Positions 11,940-21,884 of a stretch of DNA of 64,000 nucleotides are shown here, piece by piece. A program made the translations under genes and the position numbers. The notes beneath the pieces were generated by a model. That model ran no database searches. It was given only the letters and a program-made list of their open reading frames with translations, and was not told the origin of the DNA. The stretch is from NCBI RefSeq assembly GCF_024139115.2, contig NC_085141.1, forward strand, positions 400,293,591-400,357,590. The letters run 5' to 3'. The stretch is from Armigeres subalbatus (lineage: Eukaryota > Arthropoda > Insecta > Diptera > Culicidae). Within the stretch, counting starts at the first letter, position 1, and each line of letters starts with the position of its first letter.

Positions 11940-12018
<79 letters not shown>
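11832..12018 (+). repeat. Leader tandem repeats and (TA)39 microsatellite
   Basis: About five 18-20-bp units of the type TTCTATAAGTGAAAAA (11840-11927) are followed by an uninterrupted TA run at 11941-12018. Both lie in the transcribed leader, upstream of the first small ORF. The TA run creates spurious Y/I open frames on both strands. Confidence 0.9.
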
Positions 12019-12023
<5 letters not shown>

Positions 12024-12047
12024 AAGTGTGTGTATCCAGTGCCGAAG

Positions 12048-12260
12048 ATGGGATGGTTCTCGAGTGACGAGATCGTCACCAATAACGCAACCTGTCCCCC
12101 GCAAGACAATTATCACTTGACACAGGCAATAGCGCTCTGCGTACTAGCAGGTATTGCTGTTGCATACATAGTGATAAAGGCTATAATAAAGGCGAACAAA
12201 CATCACACAGTAAGAGTGGTTGAAAGAGCGGCTCGCGTGGCCAGCATCAACACAGTGTAA
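12048..12260 (+). CDS. Small leader ORF: 70-aa single-pass membrane microprotein
   Basis: First ATG after the TA microsatellite, giving a 70-residue protein. It begins MGWFSSDE, with Gly2 and Ser6, which fits the MGxxxS pattern for N-myristoylation. An NAT glycosylation-type triplet is at residues 13-15. A hydrophobic segment lies at about residues 26-48 (QAIALCVLAGIAVAYIVIK) and a basic tail rich in K, H and R follows. It is the first ORF of the LTR element and is intact, unlike gag and pol. The stop overlaps a GTAAGT (12256-12261) that could serve as a splice donor. I do not know a function. Membrane targeting of assembly or of the RNA is a guess. Small pre-gag ORFs may already be described for mdg1/412 relatives. 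Confidence 0.65.
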   Translation: MGWFSSDEIVTNNATCPPQDNYHLTQAIALCVLAGIAVAYIVIKAIIKANKHHTVRVVERAARVASINTV

Positions 12261-12545
12261 GTGTGGACACCCAACAGCGCAAGTGACTACTATGATTATG
12301 CGCAAGTGATTTTTAGTGAACCAAAGAACTGCAGATGATAAAGCCCCGCAGCAAGAAAGAAGTGCATCGATAGAGAAGATAAGAAAATTGGTTTCGATAG
12401 AGGTTTGAAGTCGAAGAAGATTTTTAGTATTACTGATCATAACGGTCAATTGATGTTCTCGATGCAGTGGAAAGATTCGGCCAACGTGAATCCCGCGCTG
12501 GTCAAGAAGACAAAGTGAACGTGATATGTTAGAAAAGTGTTCGAT

Positions 12546-12899
12546 ATGGCAGAAATGTTGAAACTAATTAACGAGATATTTGCGAAACGAGACAATGGGA
12601 CAATATCCATAACGAACTCTCGATTGTCTAAGCAATTTCTTCAGCTACTAATCAAAGAAGAATTTGTCGAAGTGCAAAAAGTAGCGTACAATAAATACAA
12701 AATCAAGAAAGTGATGGTCAACAACATAGTGGTGGTCGATCGAAGACCAATGAAAGCGAAGTCCGTTCTAGAATTCGCAAGTGAGGTGCTGCCGAGCATC
12801 ACTGGAGCAGTGGTGATATCTACAAACAAGGGCCTGATGACGCACCGAGAAGCAGCCAGCATCAACGCAGGAGGACGCATACTGGCGGTAATTTATTAA
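12546..12899 (+). CDS. Ribosomal protein uS8 (S8/S15a)-family protein carried by the LTR element
   Basis: A 117-residue ORF between leader and gag. An N-terminal AEMLKLINEI block (residues 2-11) matches the ADML-R-I start of uS8. Residues 20-42 (ISITNSRLSKQFLQLLIKEE plus FVE) follow the pattern of the first domain, V-x-P-S-S-K-L ... L-K-x-E-G-Y-I. Residues 87-104 (GAVVISTNKGLMTHREAA) fit the PROSITE ribosomal S8 signature as I recall it. The C-terminus AGGRILAVIY matches the GG-x-(I/V)-L end of the family. Usual length is about 130 residues, so this is nearly full length. In a ribosome uS8 binds the central domain of small-subunit rRNA. Here binding element RNA, tRNA primer or ribosomes is only a guess. 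No stop or frameshift. The start at 12546 is the first ATG in frame; 12555 is an alternative. Confidence 0.8.
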   Translation: MAEMLKLINEIFAKRDNGTISITNSRLSKQFLQLLIKEEFVEVQKVAYNKYKIKKVMVNNIVVVDRRPMKAKSVLEFASEVLPSITGAVVISTNKGLMTHREAASINAGGRILAVIY

Positions 12900-12946
12900 G
12901 GTGGTGAGTCGAAAAATATTTTTTTTTTCTCTAATAAATTTGTGAC

Positions 12947-14260
12947 ATGTCCAAAGAAGAATTAATAATTATTGTAGAAAGTGTTAACAAAGAATTTCAA
13001 AATCTAAACAAGAATAAAAATCGTCCTAGGTCAACCGAAAATGTTCAAGAAAAAACTCAGAAGCTAGTTAATCTACTAAAAACTTATAAAATAATTCTAA
13101 CAAAACTAGAGAGTTCTCTTTCAATTAATGAGTGGAACAATGAGTGTTTGAAATACGCAGAATTAAAACTACATTCCAATCTTGTATAAAATTCTCAAAG
13201 AGTCCAAGTTAATCAAAAATCCAAATCGTTTTAAATTAGCTGTTAAATCCATTATCAATCAAAATCGTTTAAGTAAACTCATCAAAATGCCTACCGTTGA
13301 CATTAAGTTAGGGACAGCCCTGGTCCAAACTTATGATGGAAATCCTGATAATTTAAATGCGTTCCTAGACGCGGTAGATTTATTCAAATCTACAACAGAA
13401 ACGGAATTTGAAGCGGCAACACCCGCGCAAAAACAAGTAGCAGGGGAAACAATTTTCAAATTTGTTAAAACACGTCTCACTGGGGTTGCTCGCCAAGCAA
13501 TTGGAGGAGCAATAGATCTTGATCAAACTCTTATTAATCTGAAGGAACAGTGTGCGCCAAAAATCAACTCAGACAACATAAAGGCAAAATTGATTGCCTT
13601 GAAACAAAAAGGATCCCTAGATGATTTTTGTGAACAAGTTCAAACTTTAACGCAAAAACTTTCAAATTTGTATGTAGAGGAAAAAATACCAGCCGACAAA
13701 GCTAACCAGATGGCCACAAAGAGTGGTGTGGAAGCTTTGATTGGTGGAATATCTAACCATGACACAAAACTTATTCTCAAAGCAGGTACGTTTACAAAAA
13801 TAGTTGATGCCATACAAAACTACAGGAAAATGATAATGGAGAAAAAGTCGTTCACCAAACGGTATGCAAGCACAAGTTTACATTGCAAAAATAATCATTT
13901 TCAACGTGGACGTGGTCGTGGTAGATTTACCAACGACCGTGGAAATTTTCTTCAAGTTACAGACAATATTCCCATCCACCTAGACAAATCAACAATGGAT
14001 CGTCCCGATTTTCGAATTTCCGAGGTAATTACAGCCTAGGACAAAATTTTAATCAGAGAGGACAATGGAGTAGGGGACGAGGAAGGTATGAATCGTCTTC
14101 ATACCCTTCCACGTATTTCATGCAACCAATACAACAAACCGCACAACCAGTTATGCAACAATCCCAACAGGTACCACAACCCATCTACCAACAACAACAA
14201 CAGCAACCAATACAAAACACCAATTTTTTAGGAACACAGTTTGGTCGGCATTTACCATAA
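12947..14260 (+). CDS. gag: Gag polyprotein of the mdg1-type element, two frameshifts
   Basis: Structural protein forming the virus-like particle. The ATG at 12947 opens an acidic/lysine-rich N-terminal part to about 13185. The frame then shifts by one base into the capsid-like core, with LVQTYDGNPDNLNAFLDAVD and LKEQCAPKINSDNIKAKLIA. RGRGRGR near 13910 begins a nucleic-acid-binding region. A second shift near 13945, at a T run, returns to the first frame. That frame continues through an RG- and Q-rich tail (QWSRGRGRY, then poly-Q near 14185-14210) to TAA at 14258-14260. No CCHC zinc knuckle is present, so RG repeats probably bind RNA. Both breaks are single-base. Confidence 0.85.
14224..14230 (+). 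promoter_or_regulatory. Probable -1 programmed ribosomal frameshift site UUUUUUA
   Basis: The heptamer T TTT TTA is aligned with the gag frame (AAT TTT TTA), 27 nt before the gag stop. The pol frame is -1 relative to gag and is open across the overlap ([13 protein letters not shown]) into the protease. I could not assess a downstream pseudoknot. Confidence 0.75.
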
Positions 14261-16385
14261 ATGCCTCGACCTCTAATTATGTTATTTTGAATATAGATTT
14301 ATCAGAAACTCAGTGTAATTTTATTATTGACACAGGATCTGATATATCTGTCATCAAAAGTCAAAAAGTAAAACCTAGTCAAATTTATTATCCCGAAGAA
14401 AAGTGCATCATATCAGGTATAGGTGATGTAGGAATTCACTCTTTAGGTAGTACCTTCGCTAATATAATAATTGATGGTATACAGCTTCAACAAAAATTTC
14501 ATATAGTCCAAAATGATTTTCCAATTCCAACAGATGGAATCATTGGAAGAGATTTCTTATCAAATTATAAATGCAAAATCGACCATGGATTTTATCATTT
14601 ACCATAGACAACCTACCCATTTCAATACCTATTGAAGACAATTTTCAAAACAAATTTTTCTTACCTCCACGATATGAAGTTACCCGTTACATTCCAAATC
14701 AAAACTTGCAAGAGGATATGGTCGTACATTCACAAGAAATCCAACCTGGAGTTTTTTGTGGAAATACGATTATATCAGCTAAAGAACCAATACTTAAATT
14801 CATTAATACAACCAATAAAGCAGTTTATGTTGCATATTCAGATTTCAAACCACACATGGAACCACTTAGTAATTTTCAAATAATACCACACAAAAATTAC
14901 TCAATTGATAAAACCATTCGGCGAAACAAAATTTTGAAAAATTTGGATACTCAACATCTTACTCCACATGCTAAATGTGAACTTGAAAGATTAATTATTC
15001 AGTACGAAGATATTTTTAACATGGAAGACGAAAAGCTGTCAACCAATAACTTTTATACACAGAACATAAGTCTTACTGATAATGTTCCGGTATACATACC
15101 AAATTACAAAACCATTCATGCCCAAGGTGAAGAAATCGAAAAGCAAATCCAACAAATGTTAAATGACGAAATCATCGAACCCTCAGTTTCGTCATACAAT
15201 TCCCCAATATTACTTGTACCGAAAAAATCGAACAATTCTGAAAAAATGGCGATTAGTCGTAGATTTTAGACAATTAAACAAAAAAATTATGCCCGACAAA
15301 TTCCCACTACCAAGGATTGAAAGTATTTTGGATCAACTTGGTAGAGCAAAGTATTTTAGCACGTTGGATCTGATGTCAGGTTTTCATCAGATCCCCTTGG
15401 ACAATAATTCAAAAAGATTTACTGCATTTTCTTCCAACTCTGGACACTATCATTTCAAGCGATTACCATTTGGATTAAATATTAGTCCAAATAGTTTTCA
15501 AAGAATGATGGCTATTGCTATGGCAGGTTTAACACCTGAACGTGCATTCATCTATATTGATGATATTGTTGTTATTGGATGTTCTTTAAAGCATCATTTA
15601 TCTAATTTAGCATCAGTATTTGAACGCTTGAGAAGATACAACTTAAAATTAAATTTATCTAAATGTAAATTTTTGAGAACCGAAGTGACCTATCTGGGTC
15701 ATAAAATAACAGATAGAGGCATATTGCCAGATGACAGTAAATTCGAAGCCATTAAAAATTATCCCATACCGAAAAATGCCGATGAAGTGCGACGATTTGT
15801 TGCTTTTTGCAATTATTACCGCAGATTTGTCGAAAAATTTGCTGATATTGCTTATCCACTAAACCAACTATTGAAGAAAAATGCTACTTTTAAATGGACC
15901 GACAATTGTCAAAACGCATTTGATCTGTTAAGACAGCATTTGATGTCACCAAGATTATTGCAATACCCTGATTTTTCCCAAAAATTCATATTAACTACAG
16001 ACGCTTCCGATATTGGATGCGGAGCCGTGTTGTCTCAAGTTTCAGAAGCAGGTGATAGACCTATTGCTTTTGCAAGCAAAACGTTCACACCAGCCGAGAA
16101 AAATAAACCTACTATATTAAAGGAACTTATAGCCATACACTGGGCCATAAATTATTTTGAGGCTTATCTGTATGGAAGACGTTTCACAGTACGTACAGAT
16201 CACAGACCTCTTGTGTATCTGTTCGGAATCAAAAACCCACATCAAAATTGACTCGAATTCGTATCGATCTTGAAGGATTCGATTACGATGTTGTATATAT
16301 AAAAGGTAAGGAAAACGTGGCAGCTGACGCATTATCGCGGATAGCTACTACGTCTGATGAATTAAAAAATGTAATATATTATTAG
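14231..16385 (+). CDS. pol: Pol: aspartic protease, reverse transcriptase and RNase H, three frameshifts
   Basis: Expressed as Gag-Pol by -1 frameshifting. Protease: [13 protein letters not shown] with the catalytic DTG at 14329-14337, and the conserved IGRD near 14550. RT: the fingers motif [25 protein letters not shown], and YIDD active site at 15553-15564, then YLGH. RNase [16 protein letters not shown], the [10 protein letters not shown] block and VRTDHRPL, ending [11 protein letters not shown]. Single-base frame breaks occur at about 14600, 15240 (A run) and 16240. The frame then closes at 16383-16385, where another small indel precedes the integrase. All key catalytic residues are present, so the breaks look recent or artefactual. 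Confidence 0.9.
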
Positions 16386-17866
16386 TTAATACAAGGTCTA
16401 TGACCCGAAATGTACAAAAGTCTAGTAAAAATAATTTAGCTAAAATCAAGAATGACAAAACTACTATTGAAAATAAGGAGACTGATCACCTCTATGCATA
16501 TGAAACTGAATGCCCTACGGAGACTAGAAAAATGATGAAGCTGTGCACAGCCGTAGTGGACAATACTCTGAAATTTATAATATTGAAAAATAATTGCAAA
16601 ACGATTGTTGCACAAGTGCATCAAGACGTTAGAAATGGAAGTCACACATTCGAGTGTGCTCTCCCAGAAATCGAAAAAATTATGAAAAAATTAAACGCGA
16701 AAAAATTAGCGCTGTCGACAAACGATTATATTTTTAGCATGGTACCATTGAACTTATTCAAAATGATTGCAAATAAAATTTTGAAAACTCTAAAAATAGT
16801 AATTTACAAAGAACCTATCTTCGTAAATAACCCTAATGATATACAAACTATTTTAAATAATCACCATAACTTACCCGTCGGAGGTCATGTAGGTCAACAT
16901 CGTTTGTACCTCAGACTTCGCGAAAAATACAAATGGCACGATATGAAAAGGTCTATTGCTCAATTCGTTGAGGCCTGCGAATTGTGCAAAAGAAATAAGA
17001 TTATCAAGCATACAAAAGAATCAATGATTATAACAACAACTCCATCAAAGGCATTTGAAGTAATATCCATAGACACTGTTGGACCTTTGCCCAAGTCAAA
17101 TAAAAATAACCGTTATTGCATTACAATCCAATGCGATCTCACAAAGTACATAACCATAATCCCTATTCCAAACAAAGAAGCAAACACCATAGCTAGAGCG
17201 TTAGTCGAAAATTTTATTTTGACGTTCGGAAATTTCCTCGAATTGCGTTCTGATCAAGGTACTGAATACAACAATGAAGTACTCGAACAGATTAGCAAAT
17301 TACTCCAAATCAAGCAAACATTTTCAACACCATATCACCCACAGTCAATTGGTTCATTGGAGAGAAATCACAGATGTCTCAATGAGTATCTGCGATCATT
17401 CACCAATGCGCACCAATCAGATTGGGATGATTGGATAAAATTTTACGAATTCTCGTACAACACAACCCCCCACACGGACCATAGTTTCACCCCATTTGAG
17501 TTGATATTTGGCAGAAAAGCTAACCTTCCCCAAGACGTATTAGAAAACAGTAACGAACCAGTTTATAACTACGAGTCTTATAAAAACGAATTGAAATTTA
17601 AGTTGAGCCAATCTCACGAATTAGTAAAGCAAAAACTATTAGACCATAAATATCAAAGAAAACAGCAATATGATAACAACCTCAATCCCATTTCTGTTGT
17701 GATTAATGACATAGTTTATCTAAAAAATGAAAACAGGAGCAAATTAGATTCCTTTTATCTTGGACCATATAAAATAATAAAAATTGTAGAACCAAATTGT
17801 GAAATCCAACACATACTTTCAGGAAAAACTACAAATATACACAAAAATAGATTAATCAAAGCATAA
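16386..17866 (+). CDS. pol: Pol: integrase
   Basis: DNA integrase domain of the same polyprotein. Counting from the ATG at 16400, the zinc-binding H155/H156, H163, C193 and C196 are followed by catalytic D225 (ISIDTVGP), D285 (RSDQGTEYNN) and E321 (HPQSIGSLERNH). A GPY/F-like C-terminal block (FYLGPYKIIKI) follows, and the frame ends GKTTNIHKNRLIKA at 17866. The conserved pre-integrase words NTRSMTR lie just upstream in this frame, showing that it is the continuation of the RNase H frame after an AT-sized indel near 16375. Long (nearly 490 codons) and uninterrupted. No env-like ORF follows. Confidence 0.93.
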
Positions 17867-18142
17867 ATTAGTTTGTTTATATAACTTTAACTAGAGTCCC
17901 ACCGAGCCTAACCTCACACAAAAAATAATAAATTCAAAAAATAAGTAAAATGATGAGGTAGGTGAAAGTTCCCAGCTTTATGCTGAGGAGTGCAAAATTC
18001 GGTTAGTCTAGATATAAAGTGAAAAAGTAGTGTTAGAAAAAAAAAACCCAAATTCATGTAAAACTCAAAATATTGTAAAGGCATCTGGGACCGGCAACCA
18101 AATGAATGATTCCACTTCACTTTCTTTCCATTACATCATTTC
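17867..18142 (+). other. 3' untranslated region of the LTR element
   Basis: AT-rich sequence between the integrase stop and the polypurine tract. No ORF of note. Confidence 0.7.
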
Positions 18143-18153
18143 AAGGGTGGAAG
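18143..18153 (+). promoter_or_regulatory. Polypurine tract
   Basis: AAGGGTGGAAG, one T in an otherwise all-purine run, lies directly before the 3' LTR. It is the expected plus-strand primer. Confidence 0.8.
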
Positions 18154-18592
18154 TGTGCTATACACGCATCGACCCAAAACATCTTTCCCTCGTAAATCAG
18201 CACTAGCAATAAAATGCATATTATGTTTTGTTACAACCGAATAGGTCAGGTCCGCATGAGCGCGAACGATGGCCTCGGTGCAACATGCGTAAGCAGTTTG
18301 CATCGAGGCACCTGAGTGCGCCACATGTTTTGCTGATTGGCTAAGGATCAAGTTTCAACCCAAAAGCTATAACCGAAATATTGTCACCGCCGTCCCAGGC
18401 GTCTATCCCTTTCTAGCACAGTATGTAAATTGTAACCGATTGATTGGAAAATTAAATAAAAAGGAACCCAGGTTCCAAACCCAGAACATTCTGGTTCTGA
18501 CCACAAGACTATGTGTTTCAATGCATTTCGATGCATACCGAAACTACTTTAGCAATCTGAATTTCAGACACTGCTAACCATAGGCTATGTTA
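18154..18592 (+). repeat. 3' LTR
   Basis: Same sequence as 11331-11768 apart from two adjacent substitutions and one extra A. Followed directly by the target duplicate GTAT. Confidence 0.95.
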
Positions 18593-18765
18593 GTATCCCT
18601 TTTTTATTTTGAAATCGTTAAAAGCATGATAATATCAGTTATTTTACATTCAATTGAAGGTCATATGCATAGAAATTGTAATATGCACTGGGCACACACA
18701 ACCATTCAAAAGTGTAAGAAGGGTTGCGTTCACTGTAGGTGGATTAAGTCGGGTTTTTAAAATTA
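18593..18765 (+). repeat. Right end of the interrupted HINE-like element
   Basis: GTATCCCTTTTT continues the unit broken at 11330 and matches the uninterrupted sister unit at 10459-10470. The tail GTAAGAAGGGT (near 18714) is the exact inverted complement of the head ACCCTTCTTAC at 9626. AGGTGGATTAAGTCGGGTTTTT closes the element. Confidence 0.7.
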
Positions 18766-21107
18766 GATTGAATACTCAAATTTGTCAAACTAATAAAGTG
18801 GCATCGAGAAATACAGAAGGGGATAAGAGCATCCTATCCAAATACACTTCTACAAGCAAGCACCAAGCTTGAATTGAATTCTGAAAGAATCATTCAATTT
18901 CAAATGAGATGTTCACAATCTATTGAGGCGCTTTTTATTTTTCATTTCGAGTTTATTTTCCTGTACATATTTAAAACATGCTAATTAACATGAAATTCAC
19001 TCAAATTTACAGTTGTTTTAAATTTATCGAATGATACAATTTGTCTTATGCTTCAATCTTATGCTCATTTGTCATAGGTTCCTATCATTTTATACATAGT
19101 TATCAATAAATAACGTTAATTAAACAACTGCTTTGAATAATACAATTTTATTTATGTGTAAATTCAAGTAATGACGAACGAATACGTTGAATCATTCACT
19201 ATTATATTATTTCATTGGTTTCATGAGTTCAGAGAATTTCGATTCACGTTCGTTTTGAATTTTAATACACTGAAATTTTGCAACAGTGGAAGTATAGTAG
19301 TACTATAACTAGAGAGGCATGCGTCTCATTTCAAAACGCACTGACTATGAAATATTCAAACTATGTTTTATCTGAATCAATAATTAAAAATATGTAATAT
19401 TATGTACATAAAAACATATGCCCATTCATCCAATACAAATATTAGTTTTTATAAATACTAATATTTATATTGGACATATATTCGGCAAACTACAATTGGA
19501 TGGTTTTTGAATCAAAATACTTTTCGGCTCTTTGAAAAGAACCTTCAACCCCAGAACTAGTTGGCATGTCCAAAGTACATCAAGACAGTAATCAAAATGA
19601 TCAACTCCTAATTTAATCGGCTTAGCAAGGTATATTCAATTGATACCTCGTCACTGAATAATTCAATTTAATATTTATAAGCCCCTTGTGAAAGGGTAAT
19701 CCCCCGTCGTTGTGGCGAAAACGAGCGGTTATCCAATCCCCAAACCTATTCCCCGATTATAGATCCACCGGATGGATATTTATGTTATGCGTTAATAAAA
19801 TCACCACCTGTTTCGTTTGATGGCCATAATTTCTATAAATTGAATTGAAATGCTAATACAATATGGTCGAGAAGCCAGAAAGGTAATAACTTTTCGCGGG
19901 GCACCTGATTAGCGCCGTTTCAGAGCAGTCGGACAGGACAAAGCTGGGGAATTAATTGAGGTGCACGCGTGCAATGATATTTCAGACTCTCTTTATGCTG
20001 TGCTTCCCATTGAATAACCGTTCTGTTTAGAGCGAGCTAATATATATTTCCCAATGTTTGCGTTTGGAATTATCGGGGTCTCTAATGTTTCCGTAACAGA
20101 TGGTGATTGGGGAAGCTGAAAATTAAATTTGATCATCATGATTGATGAACTCGATCGTTTGCAGTTTTAATTATATTTCGTGTTGTGACCGTATATGGGA
20201 GATTTTGGTGGGTTGATACACAAATTTAATAGGTTTATTGTTTTGTTTTTGATGATGATGGTAGTTCGAATTCGTCAATTTGAATGCACCTCACCTTTAA
20301 TAAACATAGAACTTTATTAATAGACAATTGTAGTTCATTCATTTATTAGTGAATGCAGATTACCTTGCCATGTTACGTTGTTACTAAAGATTTGTAGGAG
20401 CCGTTACTGTGCGGAGCATGATCTTTATTCTTTTCACACACGTAAGCTGTAGGTATCCGTTTTTCTAATGTGGTACTTGCTTCAAAGATTAATGGCGTTG
20501 GCCCGACTTTGTCACTCCCTGATTTTGTCTACCCCCACGTTTTATCTTACCACGTTATTTTACTAAACAGGTTTTATCATGTATTTTACCCGACCTTGTC
20601 CAACCTATTTTTTTTTTGAAAATATTAGTCGTTCTTTTTATTTTCGAGAATATTACCGTAAACAACAATAATTTTGATGAAATTATTTTCTCCGCCTGTG
20701 ATTTATTAAGAATAATTTTGGAGCGACGATATTCTTTATCGCCTTTTGCATTTCCCTTGCGTAAACTGATTCATAGTTGTGATGAAACAAATAAAAAAAA
20801 TCCGATTTTGTCACATTCCCTATTTTATCACCACAAAATTCACCAGGAGGTGATAAAATCGTGATATTACTGTAATATGTAGTAGGTATCTTGAAGTTGA
20901 AATTAGTAGATACTAGTGTTAGTTCTTGGAAAACTATGAGACAAGTGTAGAGTTATAGTCTGCATTAAAATTCTCACTTATAAAAAGCCTATAGAAAGAC
21001 AACTCGCGATTTATAGTGGATAATGGACCAACCTTCATGGGCTGAAAAAGCATCCATCATCAGAGTTAAAATTAGGAAATTTTGCTTTACATAGTCCATT
21101 TTGGGGA
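18766..21107. other. AT-rich non-coding spacer with a possible single-copy block
   Basis: No gene found. A short palindrome around ATTAGTTTTTATAAATACTAAT lies at 19440-19465. The block 19670-20110 has more balanced composition and no repeat relatives in the window, so it may be single-copy or conserved non-coding DNA. Confidence 0.4.
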
Positions 21108-21353
21108 CTCCAGTATCCTTGCGAGCAAAGGCATAGAATTCCCAATCCGGAGATGGCGAGTTGGATTCTCGCCCTAGCAGTACACATATACCACATGGGT
21201 CACCGCAACTTTTATGTGACCAGATTCAGTCACATTTAAGTTGCTGTAACCATTTTTGTCTGACTTGTGCTGCTCGCGATCGCTCCAGTCTAGGATGTTT
21301 TTGGGTTGGGAACATTCTCGACTCCCTGGGCATAGTGTATCCATTGAACTTGT
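21108..21353 (+). repeat. tRNA-derived SINE-like element (copy 1)
   Basis: TCCTTGCGAGCA ... CCAATCCGGAGAT ... GAGTTGGATTCTC resembles the A-box/B-box half of a tRNA gene, with a T-arm-like stem GCGAG/CTCGC. The downstream body shares CTCCCTGGGCATAGTGTATC with the minus-strand copy near 30400. Aedes has abundant tRNA-related SINEs of the Feilai kind; this assignment is tentative. Confidence 0.5.
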
Positions 21354-21468
21354 GAGACGTCTCACTTCTCACTCCTCATATATCACTTCTCGCTGTAAAA
21401 AGTGAGAAGCGCGAAGTGAGTAGTGACTTTTTACAGTGAGAAATGAGGAATGAGAATTGAGACGTCTC
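21354..21468. repeat. Hairpin of GTGAGAAG-type repeats
   Basis: The left arm 21354-21403 (GAGACGTCTCACTTCTCACT...) pairs with 21426-21468 with few mismatches. Both arms end in the palindrome GAGACGTCTC. Confidence 0.7.
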
Positions 21469-21504
21469 TCTTCTTACGCCTTATTTCTCACTCTACAAAT
21501 TACC

Positions 21505-21850
21505 TATTCGGCCAAATGACCTTTTCGGTCTAATGACCATTTCGGCCAAACGACCCTTTCGGCCAAATTATCCTTTCGGCCAAACGACCCTTTCGGCCAA
21601 ATTACCCTTTCGGCCAAACAACCTTTTCAGCCTAATGACCCTTTCGGTCAAATTACCCTTTCGGCCAAACGACCCTTTCGGCCAAACTACCCTTTTAGCC
21701 AAACGACCCTTTCGGCCAAATTACCCTTTCCGCCAAATGACCCATTCGGTCAAATGACTTTCGGCCTAATGGTCTGTTCGGCCAAATGGTATATTCAACT
21801 AAACAACTTTCGGCCTAGTGGCATTCGGCCAAATGGCTTTCTGCCGAATG
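21505..21850. repeat. TTCGGCCAAACGACCC-type minisatellite
   Basis: About 18-bp degenerate units of the form CCTTTCGGCCAAATGA, nearly twenty in tandem. The same family recurs in degraded form at about 34380-34620, 35640-35900 and 46030-46298. Confidence 0.85.
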
Positions 21851-21884
21851 GGTTTCGCCAATCAAAGCAAGGATGTGCAAGTTG

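Larger units (their letters stand above)
11331..18592 (+). mobile_element. Near-intact Ty3/mdg1(412)-type LTR retrotransposon
   Basis: Full-length element of 7262 bp bounded by 438- and 439-bp LTRs and a 4-bp target duplication GTAT (11327-11330 and 18593-18596). The order is 5' LTR, primer site for tRNA-Arg, a long leader with repeats and two small ORFs, gag, a -1 slippery site, pol (protease, RT, RNaseH, integrase), polypurine tract and 3' LTR. The LTRs differ by two adjacent substitutions and one A-run indel, so the insertion is recent. The tRNA-Arg primer site, a gag without zinc knuckle and the integrase type point to the mdg1/412 lineage. There is no envelope ORF between integrase and 3' LTR. 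Coding frames carry several small indels. Confidence 0.95.

Noticed and set aside
11879..12116. Frames with YIYIYI repeats on both strands
   Set aside because: Translation of the TA microsatellite. Only the part after the ATG at 12048 is kept.
17867..18142. Envelope gene of the LTR element
   Set aside because: Only about 280 bp lie between the integrase stop and the 3' LTR, with no suitable frame.
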